Shown piece by piece: positions 43,041-53,400 of a stretch of 64,000 bases of DNA. Within the stretch, counting starts at the first letter, position 1, and the number at the start of each line of letters is the position of its first letter. The DNA lies in assembly GCA_030602885.1 (NCBI GenBank), contig JAUVYV010000002.1, positions 62,001 through 126,000 on the forward strand, in the 5' to 3' direction. The translations under genes and the position numbers were made by a program. The DNA is from Phycisphaerales bacterium (GTDB taxonomy: Bacteria > Planctomycetota > Phycisphaerae > Sedimentisphaerales > Anaerobacaceae). The notes under the pieces were generated by a model. The model searched no databases. It was not told where the DNA came from and saw only the letters and a list, made by a program, of their open reading frames with translations.

Positions 43041-44339
43041 CTATTTACTATTTTGCTGCGTTTCCAGCGCGGGCCGAGCGTCGTTGTTTTGGATAATAAA
43101 ATGGTCGGGGACGGGGAACTGTGAGCAGAGGAGCAGGACGTCTTTTGCGACCTGTTCGATTGCGGCTTCGTTGTCGATATTTTCTGCGACCCTGTTCATG
43201 AGAGCAGCGATTTGTTGCGCCTGTTCTTCCTTCATTCCTCTGGTGGTCATTGCGGGTGTGCCAATTCTCAGGCCGCTCGGGTTGAACGGTGGAGCGGGGT
43301 CGTTGGGGACGGTGTTGTAGTTTGTCACGATTCTGGCCCTGTCGAGTGCCTTGGCGAATTTTTTACCGGCGATGTTTTTGTTTCGCAGGTCGATGAGTAT
43401 GAGGTGGTTGTCGGTACCGCCTGAGACGAGGTTGAAGCCGTATTCGAGGAGTTTTTCGGCGAGGGCCTTTGCGTTTTTGACAATCTGCTTTGCGTATGCG
43501 ATAAACTCCGGAGTATCAGCCTCTGCCATAGCGACGGCAATGGCGGTGAGCGTGTGCATGTGCGGGCCTCCCTGGAGGCCCGGGAAGACGGACTTATCGA
43601 CCTTGCTGGCGTATTCAGCTTTGCAAAGGAGCATACCGCCTCTCGGCCCTCTGAGGGTTTTATGGGTGGTGGTGGAGACGATATCGGCGTATGGGACGGG
43701 GCTTGGGTGGAAGCCGGCGACGACGAGGCCTGCGATGTGGGCGATGTCGGAGACGTGGCAAGCGCCGACCTCTTTAGCGATATCGCCGAAGATACGGAAG
43801 TCGATTTGTCTTGGGTAGGCGGTGCATCCGGAGATGATGATTTTAGGTTTGTGCTTTTTTGCGAGCTTTCTGATTTGGTCGTAGTCGAATCTTCCGGTAT
43901 CGGGGTTTACTTCATACTGGACGGAATTGAAGATTTTACCTGTGATGGAGACTTTCCAGCCGTGTGTGAGGTGTCCGCCGTGCGGCAGGGCGAGTCCCAT
44001 AATGGTGTCGCTGGGCTTTGCGAGGGCGAGGTAGGCGGCGAGATTTGCGACGGAGCCGGAGTATGGCTGGACGTTGGCGTGGTCGGCCTTGAAGAGCTTT
44101 TTTGCCCTTTGCTGTGCAACGGTTTCAATCAGGTCCGTAACCTGCTGTCCTTCGTAGTATCTTTTACCGGGGTAACCTTCGGCGTATTTGTTTGTGAGGC
44201 AGCTTCCGCTGGCCTGCATAACGGCCTTTGAGACGTAGTTTTCGGATGGAATAAGGCGGATGCAGCCGCTCTGGCGGGCTGCTTCCTGGCGGAGCAATTC
44301 GTAGATTTCGGGGTCATACTGTTCGAGAGCAGTAAGCAT
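43041..44339 (-). CDS. glyA: Serine hydroxymethyltransferase
   Basis: Interconverts serine and glycine with tetrahydrofolate; PLP enzyme, cytosolic. 432 residues, usual length. PLP lysine in TTTHKTLRGPRGG; substrate and PLP motifs IRLIPSENYVS, YAEGYPGKRYYEG and NVQPYSGSVANLA, followed by HVSDIAHIAGLV, are all present. It is the first gene of a probable two-gene unit with the Gfo/Idh/MocA-like protein and divergent from the TPR gene at 44492. Confidence 0.97.
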   Translation of the reverse strand: MLTALEQYDPEIYELLRQEAARQSGCIRLIPSENYVSKAVMQASGSCLTNKYAEGYPGKRYYEGQQVTDLIETVAQQRAKKLFKADHANVQPYSGSVANLAAYLALAKPSDTIMGLALPHGGHLTHGWKVSITGKIFNSVQYEVNPDTGRFDYDQIRKLAKKHKPKIIISGCTAYPRQIDFRIFGDIAKEVGACHVSDIAHIAGLVVAGFHPSPVPYADIVSTTTHKTLRGPRGGMLLCKAEYASKVDKSVFPGLQGGPHMHTLTAIAVAMAEADTPEFIAYAKQIVKNAKALAEKLLEYGFNLVSGGTDNHLILIDLRNKNIAGKKFAKALDRARIVTNYNTVPNDPAPPFNPSGLRIGTPAMTTRGMKEEQAQQIAALMNRVAENIDNEAAIEQVAKDVLLLCSQFPVPDHFIIQNNDARPALETQQNSK

Positions 44340-44491
44340 ATTAAGTTCTCCGTAAATGGTTTCCTGACATCTCAGGGTTTATAGCAAGGTTGAGGTGCGG
44401 ATACAAGTATTTATTCGTTGACAAATTTTGGCCGAAGATTAGGATTAGCAGGTTTGAGACCCGCCGCAAAGCGGTTTATCGGTAGAGACAG

Positions 44492-45883
44492 ATGCCAGAG
44501 GAAGATAACGAAAAATACGATAAGGCGAAGGCGTTTTTTAAGCGTGCCGAGCAGGTTGCGCATGGCGAGAACTTCGACTATGCGATAGAGATGTACCTCG
44601 AGGGGATACGGTGCTGGCCCGACACCCTTGAGGAGGGTCACATACCGCTTCGGCAGCTTTCACTGTTGCGTCAGGTAAAAGGCGGCAAGAAGCCGTCGAT
44701 GATGGAAAAGATCAAGCTCTCCCGTGGTAAAACACCGCTGGAACAGATGGTAAATGCGGAGTATCTTCTGGCGAAGGACCCTGACCATTTGCCGTATGCA
44801 GAGATGCTGCTCAAGGCGGCTGTGGAGGGTGGTTATAAGCGGACGGCAAAGTGGATAGCGGACTTGTTGTTCGGGGCAAACAACGCGTCGGGACATCCGT
44901 CTGTTCACACGTATGTGCTTTTGAAAGAGAGCTACGCTGCGATAGATGAGTGGGACAGGGCTGTGGCGGCTTGCCAGCATGCAGTTAAGCTGAGGCCGCA
45001 CGATGAGGAGCTGACAGATGAGGTGCAGAGACTTTCAGCGGAGCTGACGGTGGCAAGGGGCAAATACGACCAGGCGGGTGATTTCACCAAGGCCCTCAAG
45101 GACCGTGAGGAGCAGATAAAGCTTCAATCGCAGGAGGCAGTGGTCAAGACAGAGAACTGGCGGGTATCGGCGGCGGAGGCGGCGAGGAAGATGTACGCGA
45201 CGGACCCTGATTTGCCTCGGAACATATTCAATCTTGCAGCGGCGCTGGCGGATTTGCGGACCGATGAAGCGGAGGCCGAGGCGATAGAGCTTCTTGAGGA
45301 TGCGTATGTGCGGAAGCAGGATTTCAGTTTCAAAGAGCGGGCGGGCGTGGTGCGTATAGGTCAGCTTAAGCGCAAGATTAGGGAGGTGAAGAAGCTGATT
45401 GACGCCAATCCGGAGGATGAGAGTGTGAAGTCGCAACTGGCGGCCTTGACGTCGCGGCTGGACGAGGTGGAGCTGGAACACTATGGGCTGAGCGTGCGAA
45501 ATTACCCGACTAACCTCAAGGCGAAGTATGAATACGGTGTTCGGCTGATTCGGAATAACCGCTATGACGAGGCGATACCGTTGCTTCAGGAGGCCCGGCG
45601 GGACCCGAGGCATAAGATATCGGCGATGGGCAAGGTTGGGATGTGCTTTTTCCTGAAGGGCTGGTACGCAGACGCTGTGGACGTTTTTACGCGTACTTTG
45701 AATGAAGTAGAAAAAAAAGATGACGACACAGCGAAGGAATTGCGGTATAATCTCGCCCGGGCCTATGAAGAGCAGGACGATAAGGCCAAGGCCCTGGAGA
45801 TGTTCCGCAAGATTGCCCAGCTTGACTTTGGGTATAAGGATGTATCGGGCCGAGTGGATAAGCTGAGGCAGGAGACAGAGTGA
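44492..45883 (+). CDS. TPR-repeat protein
   Basis: 463 residues, no signal peptide, so probably cytosolic. It starts with an acidic/basic helix (EEDNEKYDKAKAFFKRAEQV) and a TPR (NFDYAIEMYLEGIRCWPDTL), with more repeats at about 150-190 and 345-450 (RYDEAIPLLQEARRDPRHK, GWYADAVDVFTRTL). The centre (about 185-330) is a long charged helical region. It lies 57 bp upstream of rpsT, but a separate role is likely. The partner is unknown. Confidence 0.8.
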   Translation: MPEEDNEKYDKAKAFFKRAEQVAHGENFDYAIEMYLEGIRCWPDTLEEGHIPLRQLSLLRQVKGGKKPSMMEKIKLSRGKTPLEQMVNAEYLLAKDPDHLPYAEMLLKAAVEGGYKRTAKWIADLLFGANNASGHPSVHTYVLLKESYAAIDEWDRAVAACQHAVKLRPHDEELTDEVQRLSAELTVARGKYDQAGDFTKALKDREEQIKLQSQEAVVKTENWRVSAAEAARKMYATDPDLPRNIFNLAAALADLRTDEAEAEAIELLEDAYVRKQDFSFKERAGVVRIGQLKRKIREVKKLIDANPEDESVKSQLAALTSRLDEVELEHYGLSVRNYPTNLKAKYEYGVRLIRNNRYDEAIPLLQEARRDPRHKISAMGKVGMCFFLKGWYADAVDVFTRTLNEVEKKDDDTAKELRYNLARAYEEQDDKAKALEMFRKIAQLDFGYKDVSGRVDKLRQETE

Positions 45884-45940
45884 AACAACCTCTCAGTGAG
45901 TATAGTAAGAGAAACTGGCAGTATTACTTAGGAGAATGCA

Positions 45941-46216
45941 GTGGCACATTCGTTATCGGCGAAAAAACGGGTAAGGCAAAATGAGAAAAGGCGTACGATA
46001 AATCGTGCGCGGAAGAGCCAGGTCAAGACACAGGTCAAGCGCTTTGAGGCGGCTTTGAGCAGCGGCGATGCAGAGGCAGCGAAGGAGCAGTATCGGCTTG
46101 TTGTCAAGAAATTGGACAAGACGGCGGCGACGAGCACGATGCACAAGAAAACCGTGGCGAGGAAGAAATCGCGTCTTGCAAAGCAGCTTAATGCGCTCAA
46201 GGCAAAAAAGGTGTGA
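45941..46216 (+). CDS. rpsT: 30S ribosomal protein S20
   Basis: 91 residues, very basic and helical, binding the 5' domain of 16S rRNA. The N-terminus AHSLSAKKRVRQNEKRRTIN and the C-terminal KKTVARKKSRLAKQLNAL are diagnostic. The start is GTG at 45941, preceded by TAGGAGAATGCA; the nearby ATG at 45936 is out of frame. A hairpin with a T-rich tail follows before rnr. Confidence 0.95.
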   Translation: MAHSLSAKKRVRQNEKRRTINRARKSQVKTQVKRFEAALSSGDAEAAKEQYRLVVKKLDKTAATSTMHKKTVARKKSRLAKQLNALKAKKV

Positions 46217-46305
46217 GTGGACAGTGGAGGTGAGGCCGCGGCGGTTCGCCCGGGATGAATCGGGCAAAGGGCTGTGTGGTTTCGCCTTATTTCAGACGAA
46301 GGAGG

Positions 46306-46343
46306 CGCCCAGTCGATATATTAATGGCTGGGCGTGTTATTTT
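46306..46343 (+). terminator. Rho-independent-type terminator after rpsT
   Basis: Stem CGCCCAG (46306-46312) with CTGGGCG (46328-46334), then TGTTATTTT. It sits between rpsT and the rnr start (46355), so rnr would need read-through or a promoter of its own. Confidence 0.6.
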
Positions 46344-46354
46344 AAAGGTTAGAG

Positions 46355-48571
46355 ATGATGGAAGTTTTCAAAGACAAGATACTCAGGTTTTTGAAGCACT
46401 CGGATTATGCGCCGGTGAAGATTTCGCAGTTAGCGAAGGAGATGGGTGTAGGTTCGGCCGATTATCAGGAGTTCAAGCGTGCGTTTGATGAGCTTCGTCG
46501 GTCGGGTCAGGTTGTGCTGGCCGAGCGGAATCTGGTTGGTTTGCCTGCGCTGTCGGGCAGTGTGATAGGGACATTTCGGGGCAATCCGAAGGGGTTCGGA
46601 TTTGTAGTGCCGCTTGAGCCGAATTCTCACGGTGATTTGTTCATTCCGCCTAATGCCACCATGGAAGCGATGACAGGGGACATTGTGGTTGCGAGAGTGG
46701 TGAAAAAAGGCAGACGTGCGGGGCAGATGCGCATTGCGGGCAAGGTAGTGGATATACTGGAGCGCGGGCAGAACCGGTTTGTGGGGACGCTGTTAAACAA
46801 GGCGGAGGGATGGATTGTCCAGCCGGACGGGAAGGGATTTGTCGAGCCGATAAGCGTTGACGACGTGCGGGCGAAAAACGCCAAAGAGAAAAACAAGGTG
46901 GTAGTTGAGATAATGTCGTATCCAACGGAGCGGCATCTGGCGCGGGGGGTTATAGTCGAGGTATTAGGCAAAGCGGGACAGTATGAAAGCGAGATAAGTT
47001 CGATAATACAACAGTTTCATTTGCCGCGCGAGTTCAACGACAGTTGTATTGCACAGGCGCACAAGGCGGCGACGGAATTCGAGCCGGAGGATATTGAGGG
47101 CAGGGACGATATCACCGGCAAGGTGATAGTTACGATAGACCCGCCGGACGCAAGGGACTTTGACGATGCGATAAGCGTGGAGACAGATGAGCAGGGCAAT
47201 TGGATTTTAGGGGTTCATATAGCGGACGTGAGCTGTTTTGTCGAGGCGGGGACGGCTCTGGATTTGGAGGCGAAAGACCGCGGCAACAGCGCGTATCTGC
47301 CGGGCAGGGTCATACCGATGCTTCCGGAGATGCTGAGCAACGGCGTGTGCAGTTTGCAGCCGGAGCAGCCCAGATTCGTCAAGAGCGCGTATATTACCTA
47401 TGACAACAACGGCAATGTGGTTGGCCGGCGGTACGCAAACAGTGTTATCCGCTCGACACAGCGGCTTACCTATCAGCAGGTTGACCGCGTGCTGAAGGGA
47501 CATACGAAGGGGGTCAAGCCGGAGGTGCTGGGTCTTCTCAAGGATATGGATACTCTGGCGAAAATAATCGAAAGAAGGCGCCGCAAGGCGGGGATGCTTC
47601 ATCTTGATTTGCCGGAGACGGAGCTGATACTGGATGATGCGGGGCGAGTTGTGGATGCCGAGCCGGCGGACGACAGCTATCCGCATACGATAATCGAGAT
47701 GTTTATGGTGGAGGCAAATGAGGCGGTGGCGTCGCTTCTTGATCGGATTAACGTGCCTTTTATGCGCCGGATTCATCCCGACCCGGACAGTATGACAATG
47801 CAGAATCTGTCGCTGCTTGTCAAATCGCTGGGTTTGAGCTTGCCGAAGCTGCCCGACCGCAAAGCGATTCAACAATTGTTAGACGGCGTCAAGGGCAGTG
47901 ACAGCTCGCTCGCGATAAACCTGGTTGTGCTGCGGAGTTTCGAGCGGGCGGTGTATTCGCCGCTTCATATCGGGCATTTTGCACTTGCCTCGAAGCTTTA
48001 CTGTCACTTCACCAGTCCGATTCGGCGGTATGCGGACCTGCTGGTTCACCGGGTTCTGGATTGTCATCTGCGCCGGACACTTGATACGGCGTCGATGGAG
48101 GAGGTCTTAGATGCGCAGGACTTGACGGAGACAGGCAAGCACATCACGTTCACCGAGCAGCGGGCGGAGGATGCGGAGCGAGAGTTGAAAACGGTTTTGA
48201 TATTGCAGATGCTGGAAAAACATATCGGCGCCGAGCTTGACTGCGTTGTGACGGGTTTGACGAATTTCGGGGTGTTTGTTCAGTGCCGCAAACTTGGTAT
48301 AGAGGGTCTTGTTCAGACGACTGATTTGGGGCCTGACGTATGGAAATACAGTCATAAGGCCGGCTGTATAACAGGCAGGCACTCGGGACAGATTATCACT
48401 CTGGGCAAGCCGATGAAGGTCAAGATAGTATCGGTGAATGTGCCGGCGCGGCAGTTGAGTGTGGCGCCGGTGGAGCCGTTAGTGGGGACTGCTTCGAAAG
48501 CACGAAAGAGCAAATCGAAGAAGGTGTCCAGGGGCCGGCGTGTCGGGAGGCGCGGCAAAAAGAGAAGGTAA
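46355..48571 (+). CDS. rnr: Ribonuclease R
   Basis: Processive 3'-5' exoribonuclease that degrades structured RNA. 738 residues: an N-terminal winged helix (about 1-65), two cold-shock domains (starting GTFRGNPKGFGFVVPL), the RNB catalytic domain with DPPDARDFDDAISVE (metal-binding Asp residues), HFTSPIRRYADLLVHR and LRSFERAVYSP, an S1 domain (CVVTGLTNFGVFVQCRK) and a short basic tail (KSKKVSRGRRVGRRGKKRR) that probably binds RNA. There is a double ATG at 46355/46358. Confidence 0.96.
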   Translation: MMEVFKDKILRFLKHSDYAPVKISQLAKEMGVGSADYQEFKRAFDELRRSGQVVLAERNLVGLPALSGSVIGTFRGNPKGFGFVVPLEPNSHGDLFIPPNATMEAMTGDIVVARVVKKGRRAGQMRIAGKVVDILERGQNRFVGTLLNKAEGWIVQPDGKGFVEPISVDDVRAKNAKEKNKVVVEIMSYPTERHLARGVIVEVLGKAGQYESEISSIIQQFHLPREFNDSCIAQAHKAATEFEPEDIEGRDDITGKVIVTIDPPDARDFDDAISVETDEQGNWILGVHIADVSCFVEAGTALDLEAKDRGNSAYLPGRVIPMLPEMLSNGVCSLQPEQPRFVKSAYITYDNNGNVVGRRYANSVIRSTQRLTYQQVDRVLKGHTKGVKPEVLGLLKDMDTLAKIIERRRRKAGMLHLDLPETELILDDAGRVVDAEPADDSYPHTIIEMFMVEANEAVASLLDRINVPFMRRIHPDPDSMTMQNLSLLVKSLGLSLPKLPDRKAIQQLLDGVKGSDSSLAINLVVLRSFERAVYSPLHIGHFALASKLYCHFTSPIRRYADLLVHRVLDCHLRRTLDTASMEEVLDAQDLTETGKHITFTEQRAEDAERELKTVLILQMLEKHIGAELDCVVTGLTNFGVFVQCRKLGIEGLVQTTDLGPDVWKYSHKAGCITGRHSGQIITLGKPMKVKIVSVNVPARQLSVAPVEPLVGTASKARKSKSKKVSRGRRVGRRGKKRR

Positions 48572-48639
48572 GGGCGCCGGGCAAGTTTCACCGGGGGGTG
48601 TTACAATTCGAGAAAGTAGAACAGCATGAGGAGAAACGA

Positions 48640-48909
48640 TCACATAAACAAGTCGGAGTGGAACCCGGTTCGTTCAAGGAAGAGGGTATTTTGTTCGATG
48701 CGATAAATGAGAATCCAGTCGGGTTGTATGTGGCAATCGTGGTGGTGTTTCCAACGGCCTCGTAACGGATGGTCTTTGTATTTGGCGGGTAAGTTTCCGC
48801 CCTGAGCAAGGGTGGTCACTACATTTTTGAGGGCCTGAACGTCTTTGCCTTGGTTTTGTATGCGCTTGTAGTCTTTCTTGAATTGGCTGGTCCAGACAAT
48901 GCCTCTCAA
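48640..48909 (-). CDS. YafQ-type RelE-family mRNA interferase toxin
   Basis: 89 residues. RelE fold with YafQ features: WTSQFKKDYKRIQNQG at the N-terminus, ALKNVVTTLAQGGNLP, then PLRGRWKHHHDCHIQPDWILIY-like text that includes the likely catalytic histidines (HHHDCHI) and the strand ILIYRIE, ending in TGFHSDLF. Ribosome-dependent mRNA cleavage is the family activity. It overlaps the antitoxin by four bases (ATGA at 48906-48909). Confidence 0.9.
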   Translation of the reverse strand: MRGIVWTSQFKKDYKRIQNQGKDVQALKNVVTTLAQGGNLPAKYKDHPLRGRWKHHHDCHIQPDWILIYRIEQNTLFLERTGFHSDLFM

Positions 48910-49166
48910 CTATCAAGCTCCTCAAAAAGCTCATCAACGTTAGAGGCCTTATGCAGCCCTCGACCTTTCTCAGAATCGGCCAATACCTTCGCGGTGAGCT
49001 CGTTTGGAATCTTCACGTCGAAAGGGATGCCTCTGTGAAGAATAATCTGCCTGAAGTACAGCGATATCGCCTCAGACATAGAGACGCCCAGCGTATCAAG
49101 TATCCCCTTTGCCTTCTGCTTGGTATCCGCATCAATTCTTGCCTGTATAGTTGTGCCATTTGCCAT
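48906..49166 (-). CDS. RelB/DinJ-type antitoxin
   Basis: About 86 residues from ATG 49166, chosen for the strong AGGAGGTTAGAA just upstream. N-terminal ribbon-helix-helix (TTIQARIDADTKQKAKGILD, then LGVSMSEAISLYFRQI) binds DNA and should repress the pair; the C-terminal part (KASNVDELFEELDS) would wrap the toxin. Standard antitoxin-first order with the YafQ-type toxin. Confidence 0.9.
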   Translation of the reverse strand: MANGTTIQARIDADTKQKAKGILDTLGVSMSEAISLYFRQIILHRGIPFDVKIPNELTAKVLADSEKGRGLHKASNVDELFEELDS

Positions 49167-49802
49167 TTCTAACCTCCTGCCTAAGCCGCAGGATACCCTG
49201 CTATTGTTATGACACTGTCCATACATATACCATACGTCTTTTTTCGACAAAAGGCAAGGGGTTTTCAAGAAAAAATGTGTGCCCTATAGATAACTTCTTT
49301 GTTTGCAATATGTTATGGCACAGAAAATTTTGCGATGCTGTAACGGACCATTCCTAATCGGACCAGGCAAGCGTCGGATTCGCTAAGGCAATCAAATCAG
49401 GCACTGCTAAGAAGGCCCACGGTGGTTTTGGGCGATGGTCGCGCCGGCGGAGTAGACGGGGTGTGGGAGCTTCCTATGAATAGAACTTCTTAGGTACCAC
49501 ATCGTCCCCGCCGCATATGGGAATTCTCGACCATGTTACTGCATTGTTATGGTAAGTCACGGGGCACTCTCAGACAAAAGTTCTAACCACCGGGCGCAGC
49601 TTGGGGCCCGCGTAGCGATGCAATGATTACAGTCGCACTTTGTGTCGATGACAGCCTTTTTCTATCTGGTTTGGGTCGGGCAGGAGGGGGCAACGGTGAA
49701 GATGAGGGTTTATCGGCAATTGCGTTCTTGACAGCGACAGGGCGATTTGGGAAACTACAGGTTCAATAGTGTCTATGTTGGTGTGGATTTTTGGAGTGAA
49801 GT
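49167..49802. other. Long gap between the toxin-antitoxin pair and efp
   Basis: The left part contains the TA promoter region. The middle holds a possible structured RNA (49435-49534, listed separately). The right part leads to efp, with TTGACA at 49726 as a possible -35 box; no good -10 box at standard spacing is obvious. No protein gene or tRNA is recognised. Confidence 0.6.
49435..49534 (+). ncRNA. Candidate long nested hairpin RNA
   Basis: Complementary blocks nest concentrically: ATGGTCG (49435-49441) with CGACCAT (49528-49534), GGCGG (49446-49450) with CCGCC (49508-49512), and GGGGTGTGG (49458-49466) with CCACA/CCCC (49497-49509, four bases bulged; this competes slightly with the second helix). 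CCTA/TAGG lies near the tip. The rod-like shape is reminiscent of small regulatory RNAs such as 6S, but no conserved sequence is recognised and the strand is not determined. Confidence 0.2.
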
Positions 49803-50363
49803 ATGAGAGCGTCCGAGATGCAAAAAGGTCAGACCGTCAAGATAGACGGCAGGCTGTATGCGATTGTGGATTATCAGCACGTCAAATTAGGCAAGGGCGG
49901 GGCGATATATCAGACGAAGCTGAAAAGTTTGGCAGACGGGTCGATACAGAACATTCGGCTGCGTTCGGAAGAGACGATAGAAGAGGCGTTTCTGGACAAG
50001 CGAACGTATGAGTACCTGTATTCTCAGGGCAGTGACCATATTTTGATGGACACGACGACGTACGACCAGATCACGTTAAATGACGATGCTTTTGGTGACG
50101 GGTCTAAGTATTGTAAGCCGAACACGCAGCTTCAGGTGAGTATGTACGAGGGTAGGCCGGTTGTTGTTACGCTGCCGAATACTGTAGATCTGGAGGTTAA
50201 GGAGACGGCGCCTGAGATAAAGGGCGCCACGGCGACGAATCAGAACAAGCCGGCGACGCTTGAGACGGGTCTTGTTGTTCAGGTTCCGCCTTTTGTCAAA
50301 ATCGGTGAGGTTATTCGCGTTGATACGCGGACGAGCGAGTATGTGACGCGCGTTAAAGAATAA
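49803..50363 (+). CDS. efp: Elongation factor P
   Basis: Relieves ribosome stalling at polyproline. 186 residues with the three beta domains of the family (KOW-like about 1-62, then two OB folds ending in IGEVIRVDTRTSEYVTRV, the C-terminal signature). The tip loop reads HVKLGKGGA: the lysine that is modified in many bacteria is kept, but the residue two before it is Leu instead of the usual Pro. ATG 49803 follows TTTGGAGTGAAGT. It lies 87 bp upstream of secA on the same strand. Confidence 0.96.
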   Translation: MRASEMQKGQTVKIDGRLYAIVDYQHVKLGKGGAIYQTKLKSLADGSIQNIRLRSEETIEEAFLDKRTYEYLYSQGSDHILMDTTTYDQITLNDDAFGDGSKYCKPNTQLQVSMYEGRPVVVTLPNTVDLEVKETAPEIKGATATNQNKPATLETGLVVQVPPFVKIGEVIRVDTRTSEYVTRVKE

Positions 50364-50450
50364 AGCCGGACAAGTCATCGCCTTGATACAGGAGTTCGGC
50401 GCCGGTTGTGATAGGTTCCAAGTTTGCGCGGGAATGGCAAACATAGAACT

Positions 50451-53400
50451 ATGCCGCTCGATAGGATAAATAAAATTCTGCTGAAGATATTCGGCTCTCG
50501 TAACGAGCGTCTGGTCAAGGCGTATATGGTTGTTGCGCAGCAGGCGGGGGAGTTTGAGGAGCAGGTGCAGCAGCTCAGCGACGAGCAGCTCAAGGCCAAG
50601 ACGGTCGAGTTCAGGGAGACGCTCGGCAGAGGAGCGGATGCGGAGGACATACTGCCGGAGGCATTTGCGGTTGTACGGGAGGTGGCGCGTCGCAAGGTTG
50701 ATATGCGTCACTTCGACGTTCAGCTTGTCGGCGGCAATGTTCTGTACGAGGGCAGGATAGCCGAGATGGCAACGGGGGAGGGCAAGACTTTAGTGGCGAC
50801 TTTAGCGGCGTATCTTGTTCATCTGACGGGAAGACGTGTTCATATTGTCACGGTCAACGATTACTTGGCCAAGCGAGATGCTCAGTGGATGGGGCCTGTG
50901 TATGAGGCGCTCGGGCTTAACGTCGGTGCAATTCAGGCGGATATGGATACTGCGGGGGAAGAGCGGCGCAGCGCATACCAGTGCGACATTACGTACGGAA
51001 CGAACAACGAGTTCGGCTTTGACTACCTGCGTGACAATATGAAGGTGAGCTTAGAGCAGATGGTTCAGGGTGAGCTGGAGTACGCAATCATCGATGAGGT
51101 TGACTCGATTCTGGTTGATGAGGCGAGGACGCCTTTGATTATATCGGGGCCTGCATTTGATGACGTGAGCAGATACCGCAGCGCCGATCAGGTGGCGAGG
51201 AAGCTAATCAGTCTGCAGGGCGGTTACGACCGGATAAAGCGGCAGATTGATTCTGCGGAGAAGACATTGGCGAATGCACAGGGCGAGCTGGCCGAGGCAA
51301 AGAGGGCCAGGGACAGCGCCCGGGCAGAGAAGGCCCAGAAGGTGATAGAAAAAACACAGGCGGAGTTTGCCTCTGCGCAGGCGCGGCTGGAGGAAGCTAC
51401 ACAGTATTATGAGGTAGAGCCGGACCGCAAGAGCGCTCATCTTACACACGAGGGTGTTGGGGCGGCGCAGGAGGCAGCGGGAGTTGGGTCGTTCTTTACG
51501 GGTTCGAATATGGAGTGGCCTCATTTGCTGGAGCAGTCGCTGCGTGCATACGCGGTCTATGAGAAGGAGAAAGACTACGTGGTTATGGACAACAAGGTGA
51601 TAATCGTCGATGAGTTTACAGGGCGGCTGATGCACGGTCGGCAGTGGAGTGACGGGCTTCACCAGGCGGTTGAGGCGAAGGAGGGGGTTACGATAAAGGA
51701 AGAGAGCCAGACCTTGGCAACAATAACTCTTCAGAATTTCTTCAAGCTTTACGAGCAGATAGCCGGGATGACAGGCACCGCGGCGACGGAGTCGGAAGAG
51801 TTTATGAATATATATAAGCTCGAGGTTGTGGTGATACCAACGAACGAGCCGTGTATTCGTGAGGACAGGGACGACATCATATACAAGACGATGCATGAGA
51901 AGTTCGACGCGATAGCCGAAGAGATAAATGAGACAAGCGCAGCAGGCAAGCCGGTACTCGTGGGAACGGTAAGTGTGGAGAAGAACGAGGCGCTCTCGGC
52001 GGCGCTTGCGAAGCGGTTCGCTCTGGAGCATGAGGTGCTCAACGCCAAGCACCACGAGCGTGAGGCGACGATAATTGCCAAGGCGGGCCAGCAGCACGCA
52101 GGCCGTGACGGCAAGATGCGGGGCAACATTACCATTGCGACGAACATGGCTGGTCGCGGGACTGACATCAAGCTGGGAGAGGGGGTGGCGGAAATTGGGG
52201 GGCTGCACGTATTGGGCACCGAGCGTCACGAGGCCAGGCGAATCGATAATCAGCTTCGAGGACGCTGCGGCAGACAGGGTGACGCAGGTTCGAGCCAGTT
52301 TTTCCTGAGCTTTGACGATGATTTGATGAAGTTTTGGGCGGGGGAGAAGGTGCTGAAGTTTCTGACCTTGGTCGGGTGGGAAGAGGGGATGGCGATACAT
52401 CATCCGAGGATAAGCAAGGGCATCGCCAAGGCGCAGAAGAAGGTGGAGGAGAGGAACTTCGAGATACGCAAGAGCCTGCTCGAATACGATGAGGTAATGG
52501 ATTACCAGCGGAAGATTTTCTATTCGCGGAGGCGCAAGATTTTAGGCGGCAAAGGGCTGAAAGCGATTATCGAAGAGATGATTGAGGGAGCGATAGCGGC
52601 CAACTGCGATACGATTCTGAAGGAGGATTACCCGGCTCGGTGCATAGCGGAATGGGCGGTGAGCGATTTCGGTGTGGAGCTGAGGGCGTCCGACATTGCG
52701 GGTATTAAAGTGGATGAGATAGAGCAGTTGATTAAGGAGCAGGCGAAGGACGCGGCGGCGAACAACATTACGCTATCGCTTGGTGAGTATCTGGAGGACT
52801 ATGAAGACCCTTCGAGTTGGGACACGGCGGGTTTGTGCAAGTGGGCGATGAGTGCGTTTAGTGTGAGTTTGAGTCCGAGCAAGCTCAAGGGGCAGGAGTC
52901 CGAGCAGATAGAGGAGCAACTGATTGCGGCAGCGGCTGAGCAGATAGACAAGAAGGACTGCTCGGCTTTGGTGGAGTTTTTGAAGCCGAATTTCGCGGCA
53001 GGCAGGTTTGCCGAGTGGGCACGGGCAAAATTCGATATTCGTCTGGACGTGAACGAGCTGATGGGAACCAAGGCCGAACAGATTCGGGAGGTTTTGAAGG
53101 AGAGGACGGCGGAGAAATACAAGAGGCGTGAGATTGAATACCCGGTAGAATTTGCGATGAGCATAGTCTATGGGCCGGGCGGGACGAATGTGTATGGCTT
53201 TGAGGCCCTGGCGAGCTGGGCAAACAAAAAGTATAACGCAGAATTATCGGTAGAACGAATACAACAGCTCAATCCCCGGGCCCTGCACAAACAGCTTCTT
53301 GAACTGAGCGAGGCGTACAATGACGGCCGATTGAGAGAAGAGATAAATTCGAGGGTCGCTGAGCTTGACAGAGTGGGAGCATTGGAGTGGGCAAACGAGA

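Noticed and set aside
49340-49560. Possible tmRNA, SRP RNA or tRNA in the gap before efp
   Set aside because: None of the conserved cores (tRNA T-loop, SRP GGAAGCAGC-type loop, tmRNA ends) is visible, so only a weak generic hairpin candidate is kept.
51204-52403. 399-residue open frame antisense to secA
   Set aside because: Fully inside a conserved gene, with leucine/arginine-rich shadow composition and no domain.
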